Source: CAZWVR01 sp964637235 (lineage in GTDB: Bacteria; Bacteroidota; Bacteroidia; Bacteroidales; S143-33). From it: a DNA stretch of 45,486 nucleotides. The position numbers were made by a program, and so were the translations under genes. Below the pieces are notes generated by a model. The model saw only the letters and a list, made by a program, of their open reading frames with translations, was not told the origin of the DNA and ran no database searches. The stretch covers positions 1-45,486 of the forward strand of contig CAZWVR010000008.1 of NCBI GenBank assembly GCA_964637235.1. Reading direction: 5' to 3'. Below are positions 33,261 through 42,945 of this stretch, piece after piece (position 1 is the stretch's first letter; every line of letters begins with the position of its first letter).

Positions 33261-35759
33261 CTAAAATTTAGCAATAACTTTTAAATTAAATAAACGACCT
33301 GTCAGTGTATTTCTAACGGCTATCATCTGATATTCTACTGGAAAAGGATTAGTTTGATTAGGAACTATACGCAGCCAACTATACGAAGCTGTATTACGAA
33401 TATCCATTACATTATAAATGCCCATCATTATCCAAAGTTTTCTAAAAAAGCTATTTTTACGTTTATGCCCATCTATAAACAAATAGGAGATGCCCAAATC
33501 TGCACGTAAATATGGGGGATAAGAACGCAAAACAGCTTTATATCTGGCAGTATGAGGAGGACCAAAAGGCCAAGGCGTACCAAAAAAGAATGTCATATTA
33601 ACTTTAAAATTTTTATTTCCCGGTAAATAATCTTGAAAAAATATGCTCAAATTTACTCTTTGGTCAGAAGGGCGAGGTATATATCCAGGTTCTATTTTTA
33701 TACTATCCACAATTTGAGCTCTATTATATGTAGTGTCTCCATTCTTATCTAAATATATGTAATAATAATCCCCAATAATATCCTCAGCTGTTTTTAGTAA
33801 TGAAAGACTAAACCAAGAGTCTGTACCCTTCACAAACTCACCGTATAATTTAAAATCTATACCTGTAGCATATCCATGCGCCCTTTGGTCTGCATAATAA
33901 CGAATTCTTAAATTATCATACTCGTATGGAATTATATTATCTAATTTCTTATAATAGGCTTCAATAGAAAGTTTAAATGGTCTATTCCACATATTAAATG
34001 TATTATAAGAACCTAAAACAAAATGAATAGCCCTCTGAGATTTCGGATTTTTTACTAACTCTCCATTAAATTTACGCATTTCTCTATAAAAAGGTGATTG
34101 ATAATAAATTCCTGTTGCAAATCTAAAAAACCAATTTTTATCCCAATCTGGTTTGAAAATCATAGCAAATCGAGGACTAAGCAACCACTCTTTGTTATAT
34201 GTCCAATGAGAAAGTCTTGCTCCATATGTTAATTTAAAATTTCCGTACAAAGTATATATGCGTTGGGAGTTTTGTAAGTAAACCGCACTACGCCAAGTAT
34301 TTAAAGTATTTGTAGCAGCTGCAAAATCAGACAATACAATGACATCTTCTGGATAATTATGCTGTAAATTTGTTGAATAACCCGCACTATCCATATATTC
34401 CCATTCATTTATTCTGTCATTAATTATCTCATTTTGAAACTTCAGTCCCCACTGAATATGATTATTAGAAATAGTAAGTGAAGCTCTATGCTGAAAATTA
34501 TATATCTTAGCTAACAAATAATTTCGTGCATGCCTTAAATAACTCCCAACGCCCAAATTTAAAATACTATCTCCATACGTTTCTGAGTTTAATTCTTTAT
34601 CAATAAGATTTAATGAATAAAAAGCCTCAATATCAAAGCGTTCTGCCTCATTAGTAAAATAGGAACTACAAATCCATTTCATAAAGAACTTATCAGTTAG
34701 CCTATTATTCATTTCTACGGCAGTAAATAAAGTTTTATAAGAATCCTTTTCCTGCCCCTGATAAAATACATTCAACTGCATTGGCATATTGAATGTGCCT
34801 ACTGCTTGCGATTTATTTTTTGGACGAAAAAAATACGTATTTTCGGAAGCATTAACCAAAAGAGATAGAGACGTTGAATGAGATATTTTATAAGTAAAAT
34901 AAGACTGAAAATCGCCAAAAATAGGCTTATAATCGCCTTTTATCTCCAAAGTATTAAATATATAAGCCAACTGCCGATATCGTAATCCGGCAATAACAGA
35001 AAACCTTTTATCTTTTGATGCATTTTCCAATGTTGCCGCACCACCTAATAAACTTAGCTGTATTTTGCCTCCAAAATGAGAAGGTCGTTTATATTTAACT
35101 GACAATACAGAAGAAATCTTATCATCATATTTAGCCTCAAAACCTCCTGCTGAAAAAGATATAGACTGAACCATATCCGAATTTATAAAACTCATCCCTT
35201 CCTGCAAAGCAGACCTAACCAAAAAAGGACGAAAAACTTGAATACCATTTACATATATCAGATTTTCATCAAAATTTCCACCTCTAACTTTATATTGAGA
35301 GCTAAGTTCATTATTACTAACAACTCCCATATTTGTCTTTATAAGAGTTTCCACTGCATTACCTCCAACAGAAGGCAAAAGGACAAGACTCTTAGTATAT
35401 ATTCTCTCCTCTCCCCCTTCATTGACAGTCCTTGTAATAGCTTCAATGGGATTAAGCTCATAAGCCTTTGAATGTAAAATAATTTTTCTATGGATATTAT
35501 CCTTTGCTCTAAAAGATATTTTCAAAGTATCATAGCCTACTAAATAAAAATAAACTTTATAAAAATAATTTTGCTTTAATCTTAAAGAAAAATGCCCCTG
35601 TTTATCAGTATTTGTACAATTTTTAAAATCATTTATACAAACACTTACATACGGTAGATAATTACCTTGATCATCTATAACTGTTCCGTCAAAAATTATA
35701 CTCTGCGAATGCAAAATAAAACTGCTAAAAATCAATAATAAAGAAAAAAAATGTTTCAT
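33261..35759 (-). CDS. TonB-dependent outer-membrane receptor with N-terminal carboxypeptidase-regulatory-like domain
   Basis: This 832-residue protein has a signal peptide (MKHFFSLLLIFSSFILHSQ), a carboxypeptidase-D-regulatory-like domain (about 20-112), a plug domain (about 120-225) with SSQYKVRGGNFDENLIYVNG, and a beta-barrel ending in Phe (KVIAKF), as outer-membrane proteins do. Such receptors import large or scarce substrates with energy from TonB. No SusD-like lipoprotein is adjacent, so it is not a typical polysaccharide-utilisation pair, and the substrate is unknown. Confidence 0.93.
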   Translation of the reverse strand: MKHFFSLLLIFSSFILHSQSIIFDGTVIDDQGNYLPYVSVCINDFKNCTNTDKQGHFSLRLKQNYFYKVYFYLVGYDTLKISFRAKDNIHRKIILHSKAYELNPIEAITRTVNEGGEERIYTKSLVLLPSVGGNAVETLIKTNMGVVSNNELSSQYKVRGGNFDENLIYVNGIQVFRPFLVRSALQEGMSFINSDMVQSISFSAGGFEAKYDDKISSVLSVKYKRPSHFGGKIQLSLLGGAATLENASKDKRFSVIAGLRYRQLAYIFNTLEIKGDYKPIFGDFQSYFTYKISHSTSLSLLVNASENTYFFRPKNKSQAVGTFNMPMQLNVFYQGQEKDSYKTLFTAVEMNNRLTDKFFMKWICSSYFTNEAERFDIEAFYSLNLIDKELNSETYGDSILNLGVGSYLRHARNYLLAKIYNFQHRASLTISNNHIQWGLKFQNEIINDRINEWEYMDSAGYSTNLQHNYPEDVIVLSDFAAATNTLNTWRSAVYLQNSQRIYTLYGNFKLTYGARLSHWTYNKEWLLSPRFAMIFKPDWDKNWFFRFATGIYYQSPFYREMRKFNGELVKNPKSQRAIHFVLGSYNTFNMWNRPFKLSIEAYYKKLDNIIPYEYDNLRIRYYADQRAHGYATGIDFKLYGEFVKGTDSWFSLSLLKTAEDIIGDYYYIYLDKNGDTTYNRAQIVDSIKIEPGYIPRPSDQRVNLSIFFQDYLPGNKNFKVNMTFFFGTPWPFGPPHTARYKAVLRSYPPYLRADLGISYLFIDGHKRKNSFFRKLWIMMGIYNVMDIRNTASYSWLRIVPNQTNPFPVEYQMIAVRNTLTGRLFNLKVIAKF

Positions 35760-35799
35760 TTTTAATATTTTTTTACAAAAAAAATCACCATAAATAACC

Positions 35800-35807
35800 T
35801 ATATTTG
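35800..35807 (+). promoter_or_regulatory. Putative -7 box (TATATTTG) for the helical protein/DUF1573 unit
   Basis: TATATTTG matches TAnnTTTG. Its G is 34 nt before the ATG at 35841, the longest spacing among the boxes in this window. No -33 TTTG is seen. Confidence 0.4.
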
Positions 35808-35840
35808 AAAAAAAAAGTTGAAATTTGAAAAAAATTTACT

Positions 35841-36206
35841 ATGAACGAAAATCTAATTTCAAAGATAAATAACGAGATTTTTATGCTTAAATTGAGTATT
35901 GATTCTTTTAAAAATGCATACGAAAAAAAATTCAACAACGAAACTATAAAAAAACTATCAGAAACAGCAGCTCGTATATATAAAGATTTTTCTATCAATG
36001 CAACAAAAGGTATCCCACTTACAACCGCTAAACGTGATGCTTTTCTCCATATACTCAATAATATGAAAAACGAAATTTCTACAATAAAAAGCGACGATAG
36101 ATTAGTAAACTATGAAATCGCTGATATGATAAAAAAAATGGACACAATAACTTCTCTACTAAAAAAACTCCGAACCAAAAATAAACGAATAACAAAAAAA
36201 TATTGA
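35841..36206 (+). CDS. Small helical protein of unknown function
   Basis: This 121-residue protein has no signal peptide and is predicted to be almost all helical. It is Lys-rich, with a basic C-terminus (KKLRTKNKRITKKY). I do not recognise a family. It ends 3 nt before the DUF1573 gene, so the two are in one transcript. The opposite-strand frame over the same bases starts near the end of this gene and has no upstream signal, so I take this strand as the coding one. Confidence 0.6.
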   Translation: MNENLISKINNEIFMLKLSIDSFKNAYEKKFNNETIKKLSETAARIYKDFSINATKGIPLTTAKRDAFLHILNNMKNEISTIKSDDRLVNYEIADMIKKMDTITSLLKKLRTKNKRITKKY

Positions 36207-36209
36207 GCC

Positions 36210-37322
36210 ATGAAAAAAATTTTACTTCTAATCCTTTTTTCGACAATTTACTGGATCTCTCTAGGACAATATAAAGATGCTTTCATGCAATTTACAACTA
36301 CTACTCACGATTTCGGAAAAATTGAACAAGGGAAACCCGCCGTTTATAAATTTGAATTTACTAATACCGGAGGCAAACCCATTATCATTAAAGATGTAAA
36401 ATCAAGCTGTGGCTGCACAACTCCTGATTGGTCAAAAAAACCAGTAGCGCCCGGTGCAAAAGGATATATCACTGTATCCTATGATACAAAAGGAAGACCC
36501 GGAACCTTTAAAAAAACTATTACTGTAATATCAAACGCAAAAAACTCACCTATCGTATTAACCGTAAGAGGTACCGTACTTGAACAACCCCAAACTATAA
36601 ATAATGAATACCGCTATCAAATAGGACTTATAAGAGTAAACAAAACATTCCTAAACTTCGGTACTATTTTTAATAACCAGAAAAAAACAATGATTATAAA
36701 AACATATAACCCCACTGACAAACCAGTAAAAATTGTCGCAGATGAAAGATATAAACCGCATTATATAACTCTTCAAATAGAACCACAAGAACTTAAACCC
36801 AAACAAAAAGGTATTATAAAAGTTATCTACGACGGATCAAAAGTAAATGATTGGGATTACGTCAGAGGCTTTATATACCTAACTATAGACAATAAACGAG
36901 ATTATAAAAATAAAATCCAAATAGCAGCTACTATAAAAGAATACTTCACAGAAGAACAAAAAAAGAACCCACCAAGAATAGAATTTGAAGAAACACGATA
37001 TAACTTTGATACAATAACCGAAGGAGAAATCATAACACACGAATTTAAATTCAAAAATACTGGTAAAAGCCCGCTTATCATAAGAAAAACACGTGCTTCA
37101 TGTGGATGCACAGCTGTTAGTGTAAATAAAAAGCCTATTCCTCCCGGCGGTACTGGTGTTATAAAAGCAATATTTAATTCACACGGTAAACGTAATAGAC
37201 AAATAAAAACAATCACTGTAATTACAAACTGTCCAGAGCCTAAATATAACCGAATTCTTCTGAGATTAGAAGGCTTTGTGAAACCAAAGCCCAAAAATAA
37301 ACCAACTCCGCCAAAAAAATAA
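36210..37322 (+). CDS. Secreted protein with two DUF1573 domains
   Basis: This 370-residue protein has a signal peptide (MKKILLLILFSTIYWISLGQ). DUF1573 modules occupy about 25-120 and 255-355; each has the family pattern of a THDFG or RYNFD start, an NTG loop and a CGCT motif (SSCGCTTPDW and ASCGCTAVSV). Between them is a related Ig-like (ASPM/MSP-type) segment (about 130-245). The C-terminus is a Pro/Lys tail. DUF1573 proteins are very common in Bacteroidota envelopes, with unknown function. A strong terminator follows 6 nt after the stop codon. Confidence 0.9.
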   Translation: MKKILLLILFSTIYWISLGQYKDAFMQFTTTTHDFGKIEQGKPAVYKFEFTNTGGKPIIIKDVKSSCGCTTPDWSKKPVAPGAKGYITVSYDTKGRPGTFKKTITVISNAKNSPIVLTVRGTVLEQPQTINNEYRYQIGLIRVNKTFLNFGTIFNNQKKTMIIKTYNPTDKPVKIVADERYKPHYITLQIEPQELKPKQKGIIKVIYDGSKVNDWDYVRGFIYLTIDNKRDYKNKIQIAATIKEYFTEEQKKNPPRIEFEETRYNFDTITEGEIITHEFKFKNTGKSPLIIRKTRASCGCTAVSVNKKPIPPGGTGVIKAIFNSHGKRNRQIKTITVITNCPEPKYNRILLRLEGFVKPKPKNKPTPPKK

Positions 37323-37328
37323 ACTTTT

Positions 37329-37362
37329 AGGAGGCGCCTTTTTAGACGCCTCCTTATTTTTT
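37329..37362 (+). terminator. Rho-independent terminator after the DUF1573 gene
   Basis: AGGAGGCG (37329-37336) pairs exactly with CGCCTCCT (37347-37354), 10-nt loop, followed by TATTTTTT. The GC-rich stem stands out in this AT-rich sequence. It ends the plus-strand unit 35841-37322 and may also limit read-through from the opposing unit. Confidence 0.88.
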
Positions 37363-37461
37363 CTCTTATAATTTTTCAGCTTCTCTTACTACAAAAACTG
37401 TTTCTAAATTTCATAAAAATATGCCCTCCACTTTTTAGCCATTTTTTATTTCTTTAAAAAA

Positions 37462-39561
37462 TTAATAATAACCATTAAACTTACGTAAAAACCACTCTAA
37501 ACTCAATAAAAATAATATCAGGAAAAATATCCACTTAAATTCAATAAAACTCGCAACTGTTTCTGAAGTAAAAGATATCGGTTTTATATTCTCATTGGAA
37601 TTTATATAATTAACAAGACTATCTGCATTATTAAAATAAAATAATCTGCCGCCAGTACGTTTTGATAATTGGTATAACAAAGAAAGATTTGCTCTTAAAT
37701 TTCTATATTCTATATTTGTAGCCATTACAACAAACTCCCCTCTTACATAGTAAGTTTTTCCATTATACTTAACTGTAGCCACATAATTATACTTTCCCAC
37801 TGGCAAACTCCCAACATTCAAAATATAAAAATCATCCTTTCTATCCATAATTAATTCCAATTTCCTGCCAGCAGAATCTACGATTTGTAATTTTACATCT
37901 GGCTTGTTTATAGGCTGATAATTATTATTATAAAGCTGAGCTTTAAACAATATATCGGTATTTTCTGGCACTATTTTCTTTGCTTCTATAATAAATCTCT
38001 GTTTATTAACATTTAAAGAAACCGACTGAATTATCTGTGAAATGAGATAATCAAAGTTCCGGAAATCATGATTTTTTCTATAATCAAACATCCTCCACCT
38101 CCAAATGTTTTCGCCAAAAATAACAGCAAATTTTGCATTTACATTTCCACCTGAGCTTATAATAATTAATGGCTTTGAGGTATTAATACCCTTAATCTTT
38201 TGATAAAACAATACTTTAATATTGGGTCTAATGGTAAATTCTCCATAAGGTACAATCAGAGGAGGTAATCCACTAAGCAATGATTTAAACTGATTATCTA
38301 AGCTAAATATATCAAAATCTTCATTTAAAAAGGGTTGAGCATAATCAAATAGCCCAGAAAACTTATTTATTGAAACTCCTATATTCAATGCATTAAAAGC
38401 ATTATAATCTGTCTGAGTGCCTAAAATAAATATATAAGGAAGTTTATATTTCAATACATTTGACCAAATAGATGAAATGGAATGTGCTACTGATGGCAAA
38501 GAATGAAAAATAATCAACTGATATTCAGTAAGATTACCCTTAAAATCATCAATTGCAGCTGTTTTAACATCAAAATTTTTTTCAGCTGTCAAAGAACGCC
38601 TCAATGCTCCTATATCAGGATGAGGAGAGTTATATAAAATCAAAATTTTACGCCTTTTATCAATAACATCAACAGCAAAATGTTTAACATTATTCTTATA
38701 AGTCTGTTCTCCTTTCAAATGAGATACCTCTACAATATAGCGAGCAGAACCTTTTCTTTTTGCTTCTATTAAAAAGTTTATTTTTTCTGTAAAATCATTA
38801 GAACTAATATGAACTTTTTTCTGAATAATTGTTTCTCTTCTAACATCATAAACCTTTACTATACAATCCTTTCCTTTTAACTTATAAGCACGCAATTTCA
38901 CTGTTAATGGAAATTTATCATGCAAAAATACAATTTTATTATATTCCAACTCACTTATTATCAAATCTTTATAAGTAGAAGTATCGCCAATAAGAATTGT
39001 ATAAATAGGAAATTCCAGCTCATCTGCAAGCAAAATAGGACTCTCGCCTTTATTAAAAATACCATCAGTAATAAGTATTACAGCCCCTACATTTCTGTTA
39101 AAATATCTATCAGAAATAGTCTTTAAAAAATTGGTAATATCAGTATATTTACCTGAAAAATCAAAAGATAAACTATCATACATCTTACTATCAAATGAAA
39201 AAGTTTTAGTTTCAAACTTACCAGTTGCATCTAATTGATTTATAAGCATATTCACTTTTGTCTTAATAGAATCTATTGGAGGTTTATTTACAATTTTCAC
39301 CGACTCAGAATTATCAATACCAAAAACTATCAAAGGCTTTTGAAGTTTGGTGGTCAATGTTTTTACCATTGGGGATAGAAGTAATAATATAAGTATAAAA
39401 ACAGAAAAGAAACGCAAGAATGCTAAAAAAAACAAAACTCTTAAAGATAAATGTTTGAATTTTTTTTCCTTATAATAAAATGCAAAAGCATAAAAAAAGG
39501 CAATAATTATTGCTAAAAAAACGAACCAAATACTATAAGGAGTTGTTAAACTAAATAACAT
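37462..39561 (-). CDS. Membrane-anchored vWA-domain protein
   Basis: This 699-residue protein has two N-terminal membrane helices (about 10-29 and 43-65), a von Willebrand A domain with a complete metal site (DNSES 83-87, T140, D166 in TDG), a middle part that may be a class I glutamine-amidotransferase-like fold (about 300-470), a beta-sandwich segment (about 540-640), and a C-terminal membrane helix (about 674-691). The same layout is common in Bacteroidota and resembles BatA/BatB-related proteins, but no MoxR ATPase is nearby. The function is unknown. It starts directly after the muramidase-like gene ends. Confidence 0.8.
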   Translation of the reverse strand: MLFSLTTPYSIWFVFLAIIIAFFYAFAFYYKEKKFKHLSLRVLFFLAFLRFFSVFILILLLLSPMVKTLTTKLQKPLIVFGIDNSESVKIVNKPPIDSIKTKVNMLINQLDATGKFETKTFSFDSKMYDSLSFDFSGKYTDITNFLKTISDRYFNRNVGAVILITDGIFNKGESPILLADELEFPIYTILIGDTSTYKDLIISELEYNKIVFLHDKFPLTVKLRAYKLKGKDCIVKVYDVRRETIIQKKVHISSNDFTEKINFLIEAKRKGSARYIVEVSHLKGEQTYKNNVKHFAVDVIDKRRKILILYNSPHPDIGALRRSLTAEKNFDVKTAAIDDFKGNLTEYQLIIFHSLPSVAHSISSIWSNVLKYKLPYIFILGTQTDYNAFNALNIGVSINKFSGLFDYAQPFLNEDFDIFSLDNQFKSLLSGLPPLIVPYGEFTIRPNIKVLFYQKIKGINTSKPLIIISSGGNVNAKFAVIFGENIWRWRMFDYRKNHDFRNFDYLISQIIQSVSLNVNKQRFIIEAKKIVPENTDILFKAQLYNNNYQPINKPDVKLQIVDSAGRKLELIMDRKDDFYILNVGSLPVGKYNYVATVKYNGKTYYVRGEFVVMATNIEYRNLRANLSLLYQLSKRTGGRLFYFNNADSLVNYINSNENIKPISFTSETVASFIEFKWIFFLILFLLSLEWFLRKFNGYY

Positions 39562-40794
39562 CTATACAATTTTATCAACATAAGGAGTAAATAATGAAAA
39601 AAATAATTTCAATCGCCGCTCATATAAATGAGGCGCAGTATTTCCATTATATTCTACGGCAAAATTATAAAAATCATGCACCTGCAAATAATGAATTCTT
39701 TCAGGTTTTATTCTACAAAAATCAAATAAAGCCAATAAATGATAGCGAATATCTTTTTTAAAATATTCAAACATCACTTCCACACTATCATAACCTATAA
39801 ATTTATGATTAAATCCCATAATCTGAGGGGCTCCCATACTTATTGATTTCAAAGCAGCTTCTTTATCTAATTTTAATGCAAAATTAAAAACTTTCCATTC
39901 CATATCCTGATTAGTATGACAAACTTCCCAATCATCAGTCTCTTTCTCTCTAAAATAATGTCCTTCTCTATGTCTATCCTTATTAAATTTAAAATGCTTA
40001 TTAAAAACATCTGGATTATTTTTACCCCAAAATAACCAAAAAACATGATTTTCAAACCTTATCAATAATCTACCATTAACAAAGCCCTCTCCTCTACTTT
40101 CAACAGAAATCACAGAAATAACCGTAGCAATATCTATATTTAACTCCCGGCTAACTCTCATCAATAAATTACCATATTTATTCCATATATTTATTACAGT
40201 ACGCTCATTATAATCCCCTTGTAAAGGTAAAAGCTTATCAGGAGCAAGCTTAATCTGCATTAAATCCTTCCTTCTATAAAAAAAATCAGTTCCAGACGTT
40301 AATTGTACAGGTATCGTATTTGTATGAACATAACTTTTATAAATAAATGCAGCTCGATTACCGTAAATAATTCTATACCATTCATTTAATGTTTCAATAA
40401 TTCGTACAGTATCTCCTTTTTTCAACCTACCTATAATAATAGACTCTTTGCTCGGATATTTCCTTACATTTAAAGAATTTGCAAGTATAATCCCACTTTT
40501 TTCGTCTCGAACTACTTTCACATATTTCTTATATAAATAGGCAGGCTNNNNNNNNNNCCATTTTATTTGATACCAATCTTGATATTTATTTAGAATTTCA
40601 ATGATGGAATTCTTTTCCAAACGTCCAATTACTCTCGCTTTTAAAGAAGGTTTCTCTCTTACATTTAAAAGTTGAGCAATAACAAAACCTTTCGCTCTAA
40701 TAAGTACTTTTTTTCTCAAATATTCAAATCCTTTTTTATGAATATCTTTCCAAGTGCTTATTGAAGGATTAAATTTTTTAGCTTTACGTATCAT
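39562..40794 (-). CDS. Tandem SH3-domain protein with N-acetylmuramidase-like domain (contains an N gap)
   Basis: About 410 residues. Two bacterial SH3-like repeats (about 35-93 and 100-157), both with a LNVR motif and a WYxI...YV ending, are followed by a domain like the N-acetylmuramidase family (DUF3380, about 200-405). That domain has VISVESRGEGFVNGRLLIRF with E232 as candidate catalytic acid, and SMGAPQIMGFNH. There is no signal peptide or membrane helix, although this fold acts on peptidoglycan. Ten N bases (40548-40557) fall in the first SH3 repeat; the frame is intact on both sides. It ends immediately before the vWA gene and starts 3 nt after the PorE-like gene ends. Confidence 0.85.
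   Translation of the reverse strand: MIRKAKKFNPSISTWKDIHKKGFEYLRKKVLIRAKGFVIAQLLNVREKPSLKARVIGRLEKNSIIEILNKYQDWYQIKWXXXXPAYLYKKYVKVVRDEKSGIILANSLNVRKYPSKESIIIGRLKKGDTVRIIETLNEWYRIIYGNRAAFIYKSYVHTNTIPVQLTSGTDFFYRRKDLMQIKLAPDKLLPLQGDYNERTVINIWNKYGNLLMRVSRELNIDIATVISVISVESRGEGFVNGRLLIRFENHVFWLFWGKNNPDVFNKHFKFNKDRHREGHYFREKETDDWEVCHTNQDMEWKVFNFALKLDKEAALKSISMGAPQIMGFNHKFIGYDSVEVMFEYFKKDIRYHLLALFDFCRIKPERIHYLQVHDFYNFAVEYNGNTAPHLYERRLKLFFSLFTPYVDKIV
40548..40557. other. Assembly gap (10 N) inside the first SH3 repeat
   Basis: Ten consecutive N bases. The coding frame before (WYQIKW) and after (PAYLYKKYV) agrees with the repeat pattern. The last affected codon reads NAG, so it would be Lys, Gln or Glu unless it is a stop. 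Alignment with the second repeat suggests a true missing length of about four residues, consistent with ten bases. Confidence 0.97.
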
Positions 40795-40797
40795 AAT

Positions 40798-42924
40798 TTA
40801 AATTTTACACTCAATATGTTTATTCGGATCTTTTTTATAATTAAATTTGTAATTAGGATTTCTCAATTTTTCAGGCACTTTCATTCCCCAAATCAATAAA
40901 GTTTCCTTACCCTGTTTTAATACTCTGAATTCTACACGTCTATTATACCTCTGACCTTCTGGATTCCAAGATCCATCAGGATTACGATTTATAGCAATAG
41001 GATTTTCCTCCCCAAAACTTACTACAACTAACTGGTCCGGATTTACTCCTCGTTTTACTAAATAATCCTTTACAGCTTGAGCCCTCTTCAAACCTAACTT
41101 ATAATTATAAATAGCTTTTCCACTGGCATCTGCATAGCCGATTATCTCAATTACCGCATTAGGATTATGCTTCAAATAAACTTCTAAAGTATCTAAGGTC
41201 GGATTAGGTTTTATGGAACCTATACCATTAAATGGAAACAAAATATTCTGAATTTCAACATATCTATCATATATATTGCCATAAGCATCTATAAGCTTAG
41301 GATTTATAAAACTTTCATTAGTATCTACTTCTATATGACCACACGGTTTATTAGGATCTAAACGGATAGTTTTATACATAACTACATCAGGAATATCAAA
41401 AGCAACTTTAAAACTATCCGAATAAACAACAGTATCATTTACTTCTACCTGAATACCTATTGTATGCCCCCTTGTTCCTACAAAAATAAAATGGTCATTT
41501 TTAGGAGTAACTGGATAAGACTGGTTCTGTGTATAATCCGTAATAAGAATATCCGCATGAGGCAAAGAACCATTACATACAGCCAATTTGGCACGATAAA
41601 CTACAACTGCATTAGCCTGAGCTTTTGGTACATACATCATATATATATCTGAACGACCATAACCATTTCCCTTCTTTGAAGCAAAATAAGCTCTTTTACC
41701 ATCAGCAGTAGGAAAATAAAATACATCATCTTCAACAGAATTTATAGGATAACCTAAATTCTCCGGAGCACTCCATGTTCCAAATCTATTTAATGTTACT
41801 TTAAAAATATCATAGCCTCCCATTGTATTATGCCCTTTGGAACTAAAAAATAAAGTCCTATTATCTGGATGAATATAGGGTCCTTCCTCATCTTCTGGGG
41901 TATTTACAGCAGGTCCTAAATTTTCAGCCGGTCCCCACGTCCCATCTGGTTGCAAACGAGATCTATAAATATCCAAACCTCCATAACCTCCCGGTCTATC
42001 ACTTGTAAAATATAATGTTTTACCATCTATTGACAAACTTGCATGAGTCTCTCTATATTTTGTATTTATATTAGGTCCTAATTTAATTGGTGTCCCCCAA
42101 TGATTATCTTTAAATTCAGAATAATAAATAGAACCATTATCCTCGTCTTTATATATGAACATTTTAGTACCATCATAAGAAATACTTATGGTAGCCTCAT
42201 GATCTCGTGTATTTATTCCCTCAACAGGCTTAGGCTCAGACCATTTACCAGTTGAATCTTTATATGATACATAAATATTCTCATCATATTCACCATCAAA
42301 TAATTTATGACTATCTGGCCATAATTTCCTACGTGAAGTAAAAAACAATTCGCTCTCATCAGCAGTAAATACTGGCGTATGCTCCGTATATTCGGTATTT
42401 ATACCTTTACCTAAATTTACTACTCTTATATTCAATGGCTTACTGACAAGATATTCAGCTGTCTTAGTCTTATTCATTTCACTGGCAATGAGTTTCTTAA
42501 AACGCTTATTTCTGACTTCTGCATTAAGTTCATTTAAAAGTATCTTCGCAGAATCAAATTGCATATTTACTCTATATGCCCTTGCTAAATAAAATTTGAC
42601 TTCTTGTGGTGTTATGCTATAAGAAAATTTCCGTTTCCACCATTTTTTACGTTTATTTTTCTGTAAAAGTATCAAAGATTTTTTAAAACATTGTATAGCA
42701 CTATCCCGTTTGCCTTCTGTATTCAAATAGCAAAAACCCAATTTATACCAAAAATCTGCATTAGCAGGATCCATTGATGTAAGCCGTTTATAAAAAATTA
42801 TCGCTTGAGAGAAATCCTGATTATATATAAGCTCTTCCGCTAAGGAAATGGAATCTTTAGTTTGAGCTGATAAAAAAAATGAATTTAACAATACATATAA
42901 AAATAAAATTAAAAACTTTTTCAT
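40798..42924 (-). CDS. PorE-like protein: TPR, PD40/WD40 propeller, regulatory-like domain, OmpA C-terminal domain
   Basis: This 708-residue protein has a signal peptide (MKKFLILFLYVLLNSFFLSA). Domain order: TPR region (about 25-160), five propeller blades of PD40 type (about 185-435, with repeats such as DGKTLYFTSDRPGGYGGLDI), a carboxypeptidase-regulatory-like beta domain (about 440-530), and an OmpA peptidoglycan-binding domain (about 570-685, with GYADASGKAIYNYKLGLKRA and YNRRVEFRVL). This is the layout of PorE, a type IX secretion component of Porphyromonas gingivalis. Unlike a lipoprotein it has no Cys at the cleavage site. Paralogues with the same layout are frequent in Bacteroidota, so orthology is uncertain. 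It has its own -7 box. Confidence 0.88.
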   Translation of the reverse strand: MKKFLILFLYVLLNSFFLSAQTKDSISLAEELIYNQDFSQAIIFYKRLTSMDPANADFWYKLGFCYLNTEGKRDSAIQCFKKSLILLQKNKRKKWWKRKFSYSITPQEVKFYLARAYRVNMQFDSAKILLNELNAEVRNKRFKKLIASEMNKTKTAEYLVSKPLNIRVVNLGKGINTEYTEHTPVFTADESELFFTSRRKLWPDSHKLFDGEYDENIYVSYKDSTGKWSEPKPVEGINTRDHEATISISYDGTKMFIYKDEDNGSIYYSEFKDNHWGTPIKLGPNINTKYRETHASLSIDGKTLYFTSDRPGGYGGLDIYRSRLQPDGTWGPAENLGPAVNTPEDEEGPYIHPDNRTLFFSSKGHNTMGGYDIFKVTLNRFGTWSAPENLGYPINSVEDDVFYFPTADGKRAYFASKKGNGYGRSDIYMMYVPKAQANAVVVYRAKLAVCNGSLPHADILITDYTQNQSYPVTPKNDHFIFVGTRGHTIGIQVEVNDTVVYSDSFKVAFDIPDVVMYKTIRLDPNKPCGHIEVDTNESFINPKLIDAYGNIYDRYVEIQNILFPFNGIGSIKPNPTLDTLEVYLKHNPNAVIEIIGYADASGKAIYNYKLGLKRAQAVKDYLVKRGVNPDQLVVVSFGEENPIAINRNPDGSWNPEGQRYNRRVEFRVLKQGKETLLIWGMKVPEKLRNPNYKFNYKKDPNKHIECKI

Positions 42925-42945
42925 TCTTTTTTATATTTTCAATAC

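Noticed and set aside
35762..36058. Minus-strand frame of 98 codons opposite the helical protein
   Set aside because: It starts inside the opposing gene and covers that gene's promoter region; the plus-strand frame has a promoter box and a tight junction with the DUF1573 gene.
36902..37294. Minus-strand frame of 130 codons
   Set aside because: It is antisense to the second DUF1573 domain, which is clearly conserved on the plus strand.
40548..40557. Frameshift or broken gene at the N run
   Set aside because: Both flanks stay in the same frame and both encode SH3-repeat sequence, so the gene is probably intact.
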